From: Rotaria sordida
Taxonomy: Eukaryota; Rotifera; Eurotatoria; Philodinida; Philodinidae
Reading direction: 5' to 3'
Assembly (NCBI GenBank): GCA_905250125.1
Contig: CAJNOL010001086.1
Coordinates: 17,706 to 81,705, forward strand
DNA: 64,000 bases
Positions 1 to 13,236 of the stretch are shown here, piece after piece. The translations under genes and the position numbers were made by a program. The notes below the pieces were generated by a model that saw only the letters and a list, made by a program, of their open reading frames with translations, was not told where the DNA came from and ran no database searches. The stretch's first letter is position 1. Each line of letters opens with the position of its first letter.

Positions 1-72
1 GTCATGTCCTGATTTTATTCATATGGAAAAATATTTATTATTTTTCTGTTATTATTGTTTACAAGAGAATAT

Positions 73-2855
73 TTAATAACAATATTGAACACACATAACT
101 TGATTGTTTGTTATATTATCATAACTAGATATTGGAGGTTTTACTGTTTTACTAATAGATATAATTTTATCATCATTACTATCTCGCCAAATATATCCAA
201 ATATTTCAATTGTTTTTGTTATATTAAATAGATCTTCATGTATTATTTTCTGTCCATTATTAATATCGAATTCTTTTTTTAAACGATTATAATATGAATG
301 TTTTGAGTGAATAAATAAACGAGAATTTTCAAATTTATTTCGTTTTTGTTCTTCGATTGTTAATAATGAATAATAATTTTTAAGAACTCTATGTAAACGT
401 TTTTCATCGATGAATGGTATTAGAGCAATACGTTGTGATTCAAAACGTTTACCATTTAAATCCGTATTAAAATTTAATGGATAATAATCAATAATTTGTG
501 AATCTTTTTTTATTGTTAATGAATACCATTCATTAGGAAGATATTCTTTTGAACATTGTGATGGAATTATAGATATTAATTGTTCTAATGGTTTAAATGG
601 TTTTGAATCTTTATTAAAATTATAAGATAAAATTTTAATTTTAAAAAAATCAGAAACAAATGGAGCATAATGATAAGGATAATACCTAAAATATAATAAA
701 ATTAATTATTTATATTATATTATTTGAATAAATACCAATCCCATGATGGTACACCTTGAAAATAATATTGAAAAATCCAACGTAGACCTTGAGCATATTC
801 TTGAGCAATTTGTAAAGAAAATTTTTCTATATCTTTTGGATCTACACCAAATTTCTTTGTATAATATTGTTTATGCCAATCGTCTTCCCAAAGTCGAACA
901 TCATTATCTGAAGTATTATCTTCTATTTGTCGATTTGTTATTAGTGATAAATCAGATAGTTTTTGTTTCATTTCACTAGATGATTGATTTGTTAAAATAC
1001 TAATTGATGAACTTGTTGTTGAAGAATTAATATCTTGTGCTCGATCTGCATGTATAACAATTGATGTCGAATTGTTATCAAATGTAGGAGAATTCTTTTG
1101 TGCCCATTTTGGTTTAAATGGTGGAAGTGGTGCTCCTTTAGGTACAAGTTCATGTCTATAAAAGAACAATAATAGCAATTCATTTAATATTATTAATTAA
1201 CATAATTATTTCGATATTATTTTAAATATAAAGAAAAATATGATAATTTTTACTTAGTTCAATAATGATTTTTTATTTACATGGAAATTAGAGAGCATAG
1301 TAAAATTCAATTTTTACAGAAGGGATACAACTCCTAGTTTGACATTGAGTCGGGCATAATTATTTGAATAATTCATATTAAAAATGAGAAAATGCACACA
1401 TACATACATACATACTTGAATTTATCTATTGAAAATATTCGATTATAAATTGATTGATTTAGATTTTGTTGTTGTTCTTTCTGTTGATTAATTTCATGTC
1501 GATTCTTAAATATTTTTTCTTCCATTTTACTGAAATCTTTTAAAAATATTTCAACATTTGTCAAATTTAATATACCATTTTCTGTTAAATAATAATTTGA
1601 TTTCAATACATTTTCTTTATATATATTTATAAGAAGTTTAATAATATCTTCATGTATTTCACATGATGATAAATTTGGTAAGAAATCATTTCCAACTAAT
1701 ATACATATAAATATCCAATCATTAAGAAAACGTTTATGATCCCATTTAAATAATAATTGTTTATCTATTTCTAAAGATTGATAAAGTTCATCACGTAATA
1801 ATGAAAGATCAACAAATATATATTTTGTTTTAATAGAATTTAATTGTTGATCATATTTTTCTTTAGTAGTAATACCTTTACATGTTATTATATCATGACC
1901 AAATTGTTGACATATTTCACATGGACGTGGTTGACTTGGTTTAAATTCATTACGTATTATTGTTATATGACATTCATCTAATGTTAAACCAAGTATAATT
2001 AAATCAGCATCAGTACCATATAAAACATGATGTATATTTTTATTATAATCTAATTGTGTAAGTTGTTGACGTATAAAATTTATTATTTTATGTTCACCTT
2101 CACCAGGTTCATTTGCATTAGAAAAAATAACTATTATTGATTGCCAAGCTAGATTTCTATTCATACGATTATATATATAATATAGAAGACAATCGGATAA
2201 TTTTGACATAAATGGTGTACCTGGTGTAATACAATTTTCATCGAAAAGTTTTATTTGTTCTTTTTGATGATTATCTTTAGGTAAAAGACCACCATTAGCA
2301 AGTATTTCACGTTTAATTCGTTCGATTTGTTTTGTTTTTTCAATAGTATCTTTAACTTGAAGAAAACGTTTTGTACGTTGATTATGTAATTTAGCTCTTG
2401 GTGCAACACCATCCATAGCTATATAGAGTAATTTACGTGGTCGAACAATTGAAAATATTCGATCAATATAATTAAAAATTAATAGGATAATTTCATCTTC
2501 AGTCTTTATTTCTGAACCATTATTTGATCTTACAGCTGAATAAATAATTTCATTCATATCTAAATATAGATTATCGAACTAGAATAAAACTAAATATTCG
2601 AATCAAGAAATAAAATTCATCAATATTTTTTTTTTTAAATATACTTCAATATTATTTGGATTTTTCTTTGTTTCATCTAATGGTTGATAAACACCATGTT
2701 CATCTTAAATGTAATATAAAAGATAATTTAAATTTTAAAAAAAATACGAAATGTAAATAATTACCATATGATGGTTCATCTTCGATGCAAAATCTTTTTA
2801 TATTTGGATAATTATCTTTATTTGTTAACCATTTAAAAAATCCAGGAATTCCCAT
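73..2855 (-). CDS. XRN2: 5'-3' exoribonuclease 2 (nuclear XRN2/Rat1 type), five exons
   Basis: Nuclear 5'-3' exoribonuclease that degrades uncapped RNA and helps terminate RNA polymerase II. Exons read 2855-2765, 2703-2645, 2578-1416, 1155-736 and 685-73, all GT-AG and in frame, giving about 781 residues (human XRN2 is about 950). The start MGIPGFFKWL is the XRN N-terminal signature. Exon 3 holds FDNLYLDMNEII, the DGVAPRAK block, CITPGTPFM, GEGEHKI and the acidic GTDADLIILGL motif. It also has a CCHC zinc knuckle, CEICQQFGHDIITC, following FKPSQPRP; this knuckle belongs to XRN2, not cytoplasmic XRN1. Later exons keep the RLWEDDW, YAQGLRWIFQYYFQG and YYPYHYAPF blocks. The protein ends soon after the KTVKPP segment, so the long low-complexity tail of vertebrate XRN2 is missing. 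Seen directly apart from the orthology call, which rests on family knowledge. Confidence 0.93.
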
Positions 2856-2897
2856 ATTAAAATAATAATCAAATTTAAAAAGAAAAAGATATAGAAT

Positions 2898-2899
2898 CT
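2898..2899 (-). promoter_or_regulatory. Candidate 5' leader splice acceptor of XRN2
   Basis: On the minus strand a pyrimidine-rich run ending in ttgatttcag lies 42 bases before the XRN2 start codon. It could accept a spliced leader or end an intron in the 5' leader. The same arrangement recurs at most genes here (see findings). Confidence 0.4.
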
Positions 2900-2962
2900 G
2901 AAATCAACCAACAAATGTAATGATTTTCTATTGATACAAATAGTCCATAGGAAGAAAAATAA

Positions 2963-3615
2963 TACTAACGAGGGAATATTTTTAAATGATTGTATTACTT
3001 TATTTTATTGTAAATATAATTTCGAATGGTCCACTGTTAAAGGCAAAGTTAGGGATGTACAGTTTCAGTTTATTCGCAATCGACTCGCGGGTGAACATTT
3101 CTAACACGTGTTTTAGTTTGGTATTTTAATCTTTGTTTGTCGAGTTATTGGTGTTTTACTCAATTGTCGCCCTAGGAACATAGAATCACTGAGAATCTAG
3201 TTGATCGAATTTCGAGTTAAACTTTAATCCATAGATAGTCTTATAGTCACTAGAAATATCCTCAAGTTTGAACTAGAACAAACGTCTTTGTGTGGAGATG
3301 CCGGTCAAAACAGATGTCTCTTTAAAATATGAATATCTTAGCAAAGATATGTTCACTCTAACTAAAAATTTTAGATATTCCTAGTAACACTAAGGTTTCT
3401 CTATGGACAAAACTTCAGCGTGAAATTCGATCAACCAGGTTCTCTAGGACTCTATTCTCATTGGACAAAAATCGAGCAAAACGTCCACAATTCGACAACT
3501 GAAAACTGGAAAACCAAAATAAAGCAGACTTTTTATTACTCATCATGACCAATCGAATGGCAATAGTCTCAAACAAATGGCGACAGGGCAGTTAAGCGTG
3601 TTCCCTCATTAGTAC
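2963..3615. mobile_element. Foldback/MITE-like element with terminal inverted repeats
   Basis: The left end reads tactaacgagggaata and the right end, reverse-complemented, gtactaatgagggaaca. Inside, the block at about 3110-3270 (including gttgatcgaattt and ggaatatc-like segments) recurs inverted at about 3360-3530, so nearly the whole 650 bp can fold back. No coding capacity is visible. It is likely a non-autonomous DNA element with eroded arms. Confidence 0.65.
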
Positions 3616-3750
3616 ACACTGATACCAGTGTTCACCGAAGCATTAGAATACACTCCTACAGAAAGAGTCTATTTTGATAGAGTTGGTGTCTTAATGTTGT
3701 CGTGAACGCGATATTAGTGCTTCAGCGAACACCAATGCTAGTGTAATCAA
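3612..3750. repeat. Short imperfect inverted repeat
   Basis: The arm near 3612-3650 (containing agtgttcaccgaagcatta) pairs with the arm near 3705-3750 (containing gtgcttcagcgaacacca). It abuts the preceding element and may be a separate small foldback or part of the same composite. Confidence 0.45.
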
Positions 3751-5039
3751 TGCCTGTTGAATGGATCTTGTTTCGTTAAGTCACTGTTCAGTATTTACAC
3801 CAATATTACACATTCATAGGCAAAATTATTCTATAATTAAAAATAAAATAGATAATTTATTTGAGAGACTTGTGATCAACAGTGAAGTTATACTGTAGTA
3901 ATTAAAGTACTTTCTTACAGTACTATAAAGAAAAAACTAATTCATGTATTTATTTGTTCATACTATTTTATATGTTCAATCAATTATTCGTAATCTTAAC
4001 GGCTATATCTTTAGTATCATTGATTAATAGTAGTATAGCGAAAAGAATTCACTTACTATTTAATTTCAAATACTATGAATGAAATTGAAATTCTAATAAA
4101 TAATGCGAATGAATGAATTTGTACTTTAGATTTTGTTCTAATTGAACGAATATCATTCTCTGTGAAATAGTAAAAACTTTTTTTTTTTTCTATTAAACTT
4201 TCGATATAATAAACATGCATACGAATATATTAAAAATGACGAGAGATAATTTTTCTCTAATTGATAGTAACTTTAAATTTCTTAAGTTTTGCTTGTAGAA
4301 AATTTATACTTTTTTCAATCGGAATGATCAGATTATGCTATATTAGCATATTAACAAAAATTCATTTTAACTATGAAAAATACAGCTCTCTTTTTCAATA
4401 CAAAAAAAATTATTTATACAATTATAAACAAAATTATTGTCAAGTCCCAAGCAAACTTTTACCTGTATGCAGTAGAAACTGAAGATCTAAATGAAAACAC
4501 ATTACACAAAACAATCTTATAGATTATGAACAAGAAAACCGTCTTATAATATAAAAAGGAGAACAGGGAAAATTTCCAGTATAATAAATAAAAAAAAACC
4601 CAGACAGAAAGAAAAAATAAAGTAATAGTTACCTTATCAATAAGAAGAATTCTTATGCGACATCTATAACCAAGTATAGATCATAACATACAATGATGAG
4701 AAATAATCGACGAGTAAAATTATATCATCGAGAAGTTTTACTCATCGAAATGTGAAACGTCATTAACGAGAGAACCATCTCAACCGGTTTCAAGTTTTTG
4801 GCTTTAAATAGATTTCAATGAAACTAAGAAAACTAGAGAAGCGTCACTATTTATAAATTTTCATTTCTACCATACAGTCTAAATCATGTTGTAAAAAAAT
4901 AAAATTTTGTTTTTCATTTTTGATTTACATATATTTTCTGTCATGTAAGTAGATCTACAGTTAATGTTAATATGGTCATCACGAATAATAGCTGATTTGC
5001 TGTAGTAATTTCAAATTCATGAATCTGCTAATACTCACA

Positions 5040-5345
5040 ACGTTAAATAATAATTGTATCTATCAGACTTGATCACTTATGATATCATAGTAGAAAGAAA
5101 AACAAATAAAAATCATAGAACGACTGTTGATGCTTTTTGATTGCATGTGCGTCATGTTCATGCTAGAATGAAATACTTGGAGTATATAATGTGATATATT
5201 ATATGCTTCAAGTATTTCTCTCTGACTTAGTCATGACGTACACGTGGTCAAAAAGTATAAACGGTCGTTCTCCTGTTTTCTATTTGTCTTTCGTTTTCTT
5301 GTGATATGACAGATCACTAACTCTTATACAATTATAATTCGATAT
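5040..5345. repeat. Imperfect palindrome of about 300 bp
   Basis: The left arm from about 5045 (ataattgtat, then agaacgactgttgatgcttt and gaaatacttggagtatata) is repeated inverted up to about 5335. The centre is near 5194, inside a run of tatataatgtgatatattat. Arms differ by scattered substitutions. No ORF. It is probably a decayed foldback transposable element. Confidence 0.65.
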
Positions 5346-5971
5346 GAGAATTGAATCCTTAAAATAAGTCTGCTCGTTTTCTTTCTCTGTATTATAGACA
5401 ATATTTCAGTAAATGTGAATATACAAAAGATAAAATCAAACATCATTTATAAAAGTATTATTCATAAGATTAATCAAAAAATGAAAATAATTAGTTGTCT
5501 GTTAGAGAATTCTTTCTTCTTCGCAATGTGGTGTTACCATATTAATCATTGTTCTAATCTAAAGTGTTATACGAAAGTCGTGTGACTGCTTTTCCTTTTT
5601 TTGACATAGATATGATTGCAAAGTCATCCATTCCGTAAGTTTATGGTTGAAAAAGAAGCAACCTTTTGAATAGAATGTTTCAGTGAAATTCATAAGACAT
5701 CCTGAAATATCACCAGATTAAGATAAATAAATTGAATAATCATAATCGATTCTTCGAATCATTTTCATTGATTGAGGATCTTAATATGATTTGCTAGATT
5801 TCTATTAGAGAAATAATTCAACATGAATAATTGTTCACATGAGTTTTTTTGAAAGTTTCTAGATGTGAAGAAACTATCATTCATTTCGCTAAGTATTTAC
5901 TATTCTAATATACTGATGATTGCAACTTTCCATGTGCCAAATCACTGTTCTATCAAGATTATGTTTATTTG

Positions 5972-6324
5972 ATGAGCACTAGTGAAGTCTGGAATAGTTT
6001 TATTTTCAGGATCTTTGTTTTTGAGATATCGAAATTTTACTGGGTGTTGCAACAAAAAGCCATGGTCTCCTTCAAGTCACGTGAAAAATCGACTTTCGAC
6101 TTCAAATTTTGCACGAACAAAGTTCTCAATTCATTGAACAAGTTGTAACTTTTCTAGTATTGAACTTTATTCGTGCAAAGTTTGAAGTCAAAACTCGACA
6201 GTCGATGTTTTTACATGATCTGAGGGATACCACAGCTTTTTGTTGAAAAAGCCAGTAAAACTTCGATATCTGAAGGATAAAGATTCGAACAACCAAATCA
6301 GTCTAGACTTCTCTATTATTCATT
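5972..6324. mobile_element. Foldback element of about 350 bp
   Basis: The left arm (agatatcgaaattttactgg, then caacaaaaagcc and gacttcaaattttgcacgaa) is matched inverted by the right arm (ttcgtgcaaagtttgaagtc, then agctttttgttg and ccagtaaaacttcgatatct). The outer arm segment also occurs as a solo fragment at 18554-18638, so this is a dispersed family and not a chance palindrome. Confidence 0.7.
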
Positions 6325-6569
6325 AGAAAGTCTTATTCCCTTAATTCATTACAATAATTTCTGTATTAAATAATCAATTGTTATTATTGAAAAAAAAAAA
6401 GATTGTTTTATTGAATATCAAAAATATCTGATTGTCTATTGTTTTTGTTTTTTTTGTCTACTTCGATACAAATAAGAACGAAGAAAAATTAATGTCATAA
6501 CTTCTACAATATATATATATATAAACACATACACATAATTCATACAGAGAGAAAAAGAAAGAGATTGAA

Positions 6570-9500
6570 TTAATCATGATAAAATATTTTCATAAATTTT
6601 TCCATGGAAATAAGATTCTTTTTAAATATATTTTCATTTTGAACAATTGATGGACGTATCATTTTAGGAGTCGGATAAAGAATTGATGATTGATTTAATA
6701 AAGTTGCTCGACGTGTTTGTGGTCCAGTTGATTGTTTAGGTGTTGATCGTATTTGTTGTCGATATTTTTCATCTTCAGCTGATGCTTTATTAAATACACG
6801 TTTATAAACATATTCAATAGCATCGGTAAATAATTTATTTGATCGTAATATCTATTTAAAATAAAAAAAGAACAAGAACAATTAAATAAAAATATCGAAA
6901 ATGAAAAATATAAAAGATAATTTTACTTTTCGTGCATATTCATCATTGACAATAGATTCAAGTAATGAACAAATTTGTTCAAATAATTCACTACGATGTT
7001 TTTGATAATATTTAAGTAAAAGCATAATAAAATCTTTTATTTGTTCTTGTTTATCAATTAATGACATAATAAGACTACGTTTAACAGTAAATAATTGTAA
7101 AATACTTAAGACTTTACTAAGTAGAACAGCTGATGGTCCACTTCGATTACAACATCTCATTAATATAAAAAATAAACGTAATAAACCTTGTTGAGCTATT
7201 AAATAACGTATTTCAAGACAACATGCAACAATAGGTTCAACATCACGTAGAAAATGTAAATAAGCAGTAAGAGATGATGATGATGTTTCAGAATATTCTT
7301 GTACAATTTGCATCATACGTTCACGTAATGTTAATGATGAACTATTTGTTGGATTATATGTACGAATTTTTTCAAGAATAGCAACTATTGGATGATTATT
7401 ACGTTGATTTTCAATACGAACTTGATGACCACGCCAATAAGCCTAAAAGAATAAAATCATATTTCAATATCTAAGTAATATATCTATATAGTTCTCTATA
7501 AAAATTTCCGATTACGATTAATTAAAATACCTGAACAATTTGTACTGCATGTAATTCACGTTCAGCTTCTGATTTGACTATAAGTTCAGATTGTTGTTCA
7601 TTTTGTGTTTGTCCAAGAGATTCATTGTTATATGAAAATGATTCTTCATGTTCAAGTGTTTGTTGTTGATGTGCTAAAAATAATGTTAATGTTTCTTTAA
7701 TCATTTTTGTATTAATTGGATCAGCAAATGAAGTCTATACAAAAATAAAAGTAAAAATAAAAATAAAAATTTTATTTTATTTTATTCTATTTACATCATC
7801 TATTTTATTGATTTCAATACTATCAGCTTCAGATGGTGTTTTTTCATCAATAAGTAATAAAGATGTATTATCAGAATGAATTTTTATTTCATTATTTTCA
7901 ATTGTTTTTTCTAATTCAACAAAATCATGAAATGATTGTATAGTTGTTTGTGCTATAATTGATGTACGACGTGGATCTATTGTTGTTGAACCTGAACGTG
8001 CTGAATTAAATGAATCTTCATCTTCAGTTTCAGTTTCAATATTATTTTCATCATTTATTTCTGGTAATGTTTCAAGATGATCAAGAATATCATTATTTAT
8101 TGATTGAATAAGTGATGATGATTGTATTCGTGGTGGTGTTTGACAAGTAAACATTGTTTCAAGTGATGCATATAAAGAATCAGATAATGTTTGATCATAA
8201 ACAACAGCTGGTGGTTCAACAAATGACCAATCTTGTTTTACTGGTGATAATGATGAAAGTATTGTTATTCTTGTTGTATCTTCATCAGTATTATCTTCAT
8301 CTTCATCTGTTATTATTTGTTCGGATTGAATTATAGGTAATGAATGAATTTTTATTAATGATTCTTCAATTGGAAAATTAATTGTTGTAGAAGATATTGA
8401 TGATTTAAGTGATTTATCTTCAATAATTTTTGTTGTTGATATTAATATTTCATCATAAATAGAATTTGTATCTATTATTTGAGAAAGATTTTCTGTTTGA
8501 TATGAAGAATTAATTAAATTATCTTGTTGATTTATTTCATCTTTTTTTATTTCAATTATTGATTCATCATCATCATCTTTTGAATATTTTATTTTTAATT
8601 CTTCAAATATATTTTGATGACGAAAATTATTATCATTTTGTATATTATTTGTATAAATTAAATCATGTGCAAGCATTGATAATACAATTATTGTATAACG
8701 TTCATCAGGTATATCTTTACTATAATATTCATATTTAATAAGTTCATTTGAAAATGTACCAAATTGTTTAATACATTCTTCTAATAAACGAAAATTAAAT
8801 TTAACATTACGTTCATATGTATTTATTAATTGTTGTTGTTGTCCAAGTTCTAAATTAAATTGAATATGTTCATCACGTGTTTGACATGTTGCTAATGTTG
8901 TTAAATGTTTTATATCATGTGAATAATCACATAATGATGGTAAATAATATGAAATAATATAAAGAAATGCACGACCATCAATAAATGATTCTTGTAAATC
9001 ATATAACCAAAATTTATAATGTGCACATATAAGTTGTACCCATTTAATTAATAAATATATTAATGGTGTATATTCAATATGTTGTTTTTGTAATAGAATT
9101 ATATCTGTTGTTAGAAGTTGTTGTTCAATTAAACGACAATTATATTTAGATAAATTTTCAGTTAAAATAGATATTTCATTATGTAATTTTTCAATTGGTG
9201 ATAAATGTTTAGGTAAATAACAAACAGTAAATATACGCCAGAGTAATTCAAGTGTACGTTGTTTATTACCATTCATAATATCTTTATTTGAACTAAAATA
9301 AAAGTATAAAATTTATTTGATGGAGAATCATTTGAAAACTCAAATCTCTCTCATTAACTTCTCTAAAAACCAGAAATCTTATAAAAAACAACTGATACAT
9401 TTCGTTGTGCTCAATAAGACTACTGAATGATACTCCTATGATTCACTATTAACTAAACAATGTTTTAATAAATTGTCTTGCCGAGTACTATGCCATTGCG

Positions 9501-11677
9501 TGCTGGATATTTTGTTTTTTTCTTCAAACAATAAAATATAGATTGATGTAAATCATAATCAATGAAAATTTGAAAAGAATTCCTATTTATAAGATAAATG
9601 ACAATAGGGAGAATCGATTGCAGTAGCCAAGAATTTATCTTTCGAAAATTTTATATTGTTACAAATTTTTCGTAATTAACAAAGTAATTGATATTTCTCA
9701 TTCTCACTTTGCTTCGAATTGGTATTGTCAACTTATCAGATATCCTATGCCGTCCATGGCTTATCAGTAAAAACTAGCCATCGGTGAAGAAGAGCCCAAA
9801 AAAATACGATTTCTATCTAAACACTCTGTATGGATAACTTAGCTAAGTCTCGGTCAAAATATTGCAAAAATAAAAATTTTGACCTTTTTTCAATATGATT
9901 GGTCTGTTCAGTTGTATGTATATCTAGATGAACTATACACAATGAAAGTTCTGTAGAGGCCTATGCTCGTTGAAGAATATTTAATTTCGATATATATTTT
10001 AATTATGAAGTTAATTTTTCTATTAACTTACATTCCATTTAAATTAACATGTCCATATGTTTGTAATAATTCAAATGCTTGATCAATATTAAGTAATTTA
10101 TGAACAAGATTAACAACAGGACATTTTAATTTTGTTGATAAATCAAATTTTGCAACTTGTTCATTTGTTGATGATAATAAGATTTGTGTACAACGTGTTA
10201 AACGTATACCATCTTTTAAATCATCAAATAATTTATTATCATAATTTGTTATTAAATAATTATATTCATCTAATGATGTTTGTCGATAAATTGGTTCAAA
10301 ACCAGCTAATTTAAGACGACGTATAAGATTTGTATCTGAACTAATAAAATCACGTGATAATATATCAATAGATTCTTTTGTTGATTTAAATTTTGATTCA
10401 CGTATATATAAACATGGATCATTATCAATTAAACGTAATAATTTTGCACGTTCAAGAAATATAATAATTAATATTAAATTTTTAATTGTTAAACGTATTT
10501 GTTGTGATGCTATTTTAGTATTATTATGATTAGATTTTTTAAAATTAATATCATTTGATGGTGATGTATGTAAATTTGATTGTATAAGATATTGTTCAAT
10601 AGATAATTTCATTTGTTGATAATTTTCAATATTTATTGGAAATAAAACTTCCATCCCAAGACGAAACCATATACGATTATATGATGATATAAAATTTAAT
10701 AATGATTGTCGACTAACTGTACGTGCTGAAAAATTTAAATCATTTTTTGGATTTATTCGACAATGATCAATATCAATATCGGCACTAATTTTTGTTGCTA
10801 TTGATTGTATATCATGTGTAAATAATTCACGAGCACGATCACGTAATATATACCAACGATTTGATTCAGCTAATGATTTTAATGTTTTTGTTGTTGATAT
10901 TTCATTAGATACTGATTGATTAGTTGTTGTTGTTGGATTATTCATAAAATCAACTGGTGTAAAAAGACTATTAAACCATATTGTATAAGCATGTGCTTGT
11001 TTATCAATAGTATTTGTTGATGTTAAATTGAATGGTACACGTGGTCGAATAGCTGGTTGAAATGAAACTATTTGACCTGTAAAATTCAAATATTATTTTT
11101 TTTCTCAAAAGTAGAAAAAAAAGCAACTGACTTTGTGGAATAATTGGAGTAGATGTTGAAGTTTCAAAATTTGTTTTTGATGATTTATGAATTGAAAAAG
11201 ATGATTTCCAAGTAGTTGATGGTGCTGGTTTAGCTTTTCTATGAACATATGCTGGTACATATGAATTATCATCATCATCGTCAATAATTGTTGTTCGATT
11301 TGGTTGAGGAGGACTTATAATAAACATACAATTTTCAACGAAGGATACTGGCGATTGATCATTTTTAACTGTTGTCAATGGTGATACTGGTAATGATTTC
11401 CGTTTTGTTTCTGTTGGACGTGAATTACGATCCGATAGAGGTGAAATTTCAATGAATACATCTGCACCACGATCTCGAAAGAGTAATGGTCGTTTAGGTG
11501 TAATTGATGATTGATCTTCATCATGATTTTCTAACTGTTTAAGATAATAAACAAAAGATTTATGTAAAACAAAACAAAAAAAATTAAATGAATAAAACAA
11601 ACTTTTTTTCGAAATGTCACAAACGATAATCTTTCATGATCGAAATCGTTTGATGGTGGTTTATTTTCTTGATTCAT
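6570..11677 (-). CDS. ASPM: ASPM/abnormal spindle orthologue, short form with one IQ motif, seven exons
   Basis: Spindle-pole and microtubule minus-end organising protein. Exons 11677-11603, 11534-11132, 11076-10032, 9292-7795, 7734-7531, 7442-6927 and 6851-6570 splice in frame to about 1340 residues; human ASPM has about 3477. The N-terminal part is low complexity. Exon 3 gives the first calponin-homology region (FLERAKLLRLIDNDPCLY, LSRDFISSDTNLIRRL, LKDGIRLTR). Exon 4 begins ISNKDIMNGNKQRTLELLW, matching the ASPM linker into the second CH region (FIDGRAFLYIISYYLP, IPDERYTIIVLSML). Only one clear IQ motif follows (IVQAYWRGHQVR, across exons 5-6), then a helical armadillo-like C-terminus. The ending PQTRRATLLN followed by a basic tail resembles other ASPM C-termini. 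Loss of the IQ array is the main oddity. The 739-bp intron 3 holds nothing recognisable. Confidence 0.9.
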
Positions 11678-11693
11678 TATGTTGAACAAGAAT

Positions 11694-11695
11694 CT
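11694..11695 (-). promoter_or_regulatory. Candidate 5' leader splice acceptor of ASPM
   Basis: A minus-strand pyrimidine run ending tttcattgtag lies 16 bases upstream of the ASPM start codon. It is a good acceptor for a trans-spliced leader or a leader intron. Confidence 0.45.
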
Positions 11696-11973
11696 ACAAT
11701 GAAAAAAAAAGACAAAAAAATCAATCAAAAGTAGTAGACGATTTTGTATATGAACAAAAGAAATATTCGCTTGATGATGTCTTTCTTGTCTGTCGAAACA
11801 ATGAAGCGATATGATTTGCCAATAGAATTTGGAGCGAAAGACGATCAAATGACGATGAGAGGTCACTCTTATACAATAATTGGCACAGAAAAATAAAACT
11901 ACAATATTTATGCGAATTGCCATTTTATGAGATATTATATTTTTAATAAATTCTTCCAAACGAAGAGGATGAT

Positions 11974-12053
11974 CCAAAGGAGAAACATCGTACTTTTGTA
12001 CTTTACATACTTTATGTACTTTAAAGTACAAAAATGCGATGTTTCCCCCTTGG
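11974..12053. mobile_element. Palindromic MITE, copy 1 (about 80 bp)
   Basis: Nearly perfect inverted repeat with ends ccaaaggagaaacatcgtac and gcgatgtttcccccttgg. The centre contains repeated gtacttt units. A second copy lies at 13942-14012. Confidence 0.75.
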
Positions 12054-13236
12054 TCAAAACATTTGAGACAAAATATTTCTTTTCTTATTAATTTAGTGTT
12101 CCTGGTGTGATGTCCGCTATTACATATGTTCTGTAAATCATTGTTTGCATAGTATGATGGATGAGATTGGCCTCTACAAAGTACGTTAAGATCTGAGGTT
12201 CTCGAAACAATCCTCAAGAAAATGATGGAGTGCTTTTTGTGAATCTTAAAATCGAGACGTTGCGAAATATCATTATGTCTCTTGTGAAAATTTTCACCCT
12301 TTGATAGACATCTTATGAAAAACTAATAATCAGAATATTATTTCGTAGAGAAATGTTTGTTCTTTCTTTTAATGTATTTGAAATCCATTGTACTTATATC
12401 CTGTACGTTTTTTTTTTCTTTCTAAAATCCATCTCAACGTTATTTTCAGGTCGTTCATAGATTTTTTCATAACTTCTAAAATAGGAGTCTTGCACAAATT
12501 TTTAACCTAGATTTGGTCTACTCGTTAAATCGGACTTCAATGAAATATTTCGAAAGAAAATTCAATCTTATATACTTGTTAAACTGTTTTTTTTCATATT
12601 TATAAGTCCTAATGTAAACATACTAGCTCTTGAATAAATAATCAATACAGTACATTAAAAAAAGACAAAAAAATTCATGTGATCTTTTAGAAAATTATCA
12701 ATAACATAAAACGATAAGCAATAATTGAAATGAATTGACAGTATTTGAAACAGGTTTTCAATGATATGTTATAATTGTAGGATATCAGTTATGCCTAAAG
12801 AGAAGACCACACTCAAACCCATAGCCTTCGGTTATCTGATGTGTTAAACTATCACAAAGCACGATGATCTGTAAATAATGTGATCAGTATAATTTTTTAA
12901 TCTATATTAAAATGACGGCTGACACAAAATGTAGCCTTGAAATCAAATACCAAACTTGGGTTAATATATTGTTTAGATAGTGACTTTCGTTCTATACAAT
13001 GACCTCTAAAATAAGAAATACGCATTGAGTGACCCATAGTCAAAAAATATTCAGTTTCTTACGTCGTTACCGTTTCCGCTAAAAAACCGGCTGGTATGTA
13101 TATGTAGCACACGAATGAATTGGATGTCTTGCTTGATTTTATCTGTCCAGTCTTCTACTTTCTTTTAAAAAGAAAATAAAAATGCATCATCAAATCGCTT
13201 GTCAAATCGAGTCAGTCTACACATAATTTCGTAGAA
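12054..13236. other. Intergenic, no recognised gene
   Basis: Between the first palindromic MITE and the weak two-membrane-segment locus. AT-rich sequence with no supported ORF or RNA gene; I see no strong repeat. Confidence 0.5.

Larger units (their letters stand above)
2856..6569. other. Intergenic stretch rich in foldback elements
   Basis: About 3.7 kb between the start of the XRN2 gene and the end of the ASPM gene. I see no convincing coding region. It holds at least four inverted-repeat structures (listed separately at 2963-3615, 3612-3750, 5040-5345 and 5972-6324), a small hairpin at 4709-4748 whose arms are gagtaaaa and ttttactc, and ordinary AT-rich sequence. Confidence 0.7.

Noticed and set aside
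1-2855. XRN1 (cytoplasmic) identity for the exonuclease
   Set aside because: The CCHC knuckle after FKPSQPRP and the ISIV/RPRKLLY blocks match XRN2/Rat1, and the large XRN1 C-terminal domains are absent.
8154-8336. Plus-strand ORF opposite ASPM exon 4, and similar ones at 743, 10132, 15804, 27219 and 28161
   Set aside because: Antisense shadows of well-supported coding exons, low complexity.
11531-12217. Minus-strand ORF of 228 codons
   Set aside because: It runs from the palindromic MITE through the ASPM first intron; only its last part is the real exon 1. Composition and lack of domains argue against a gene.
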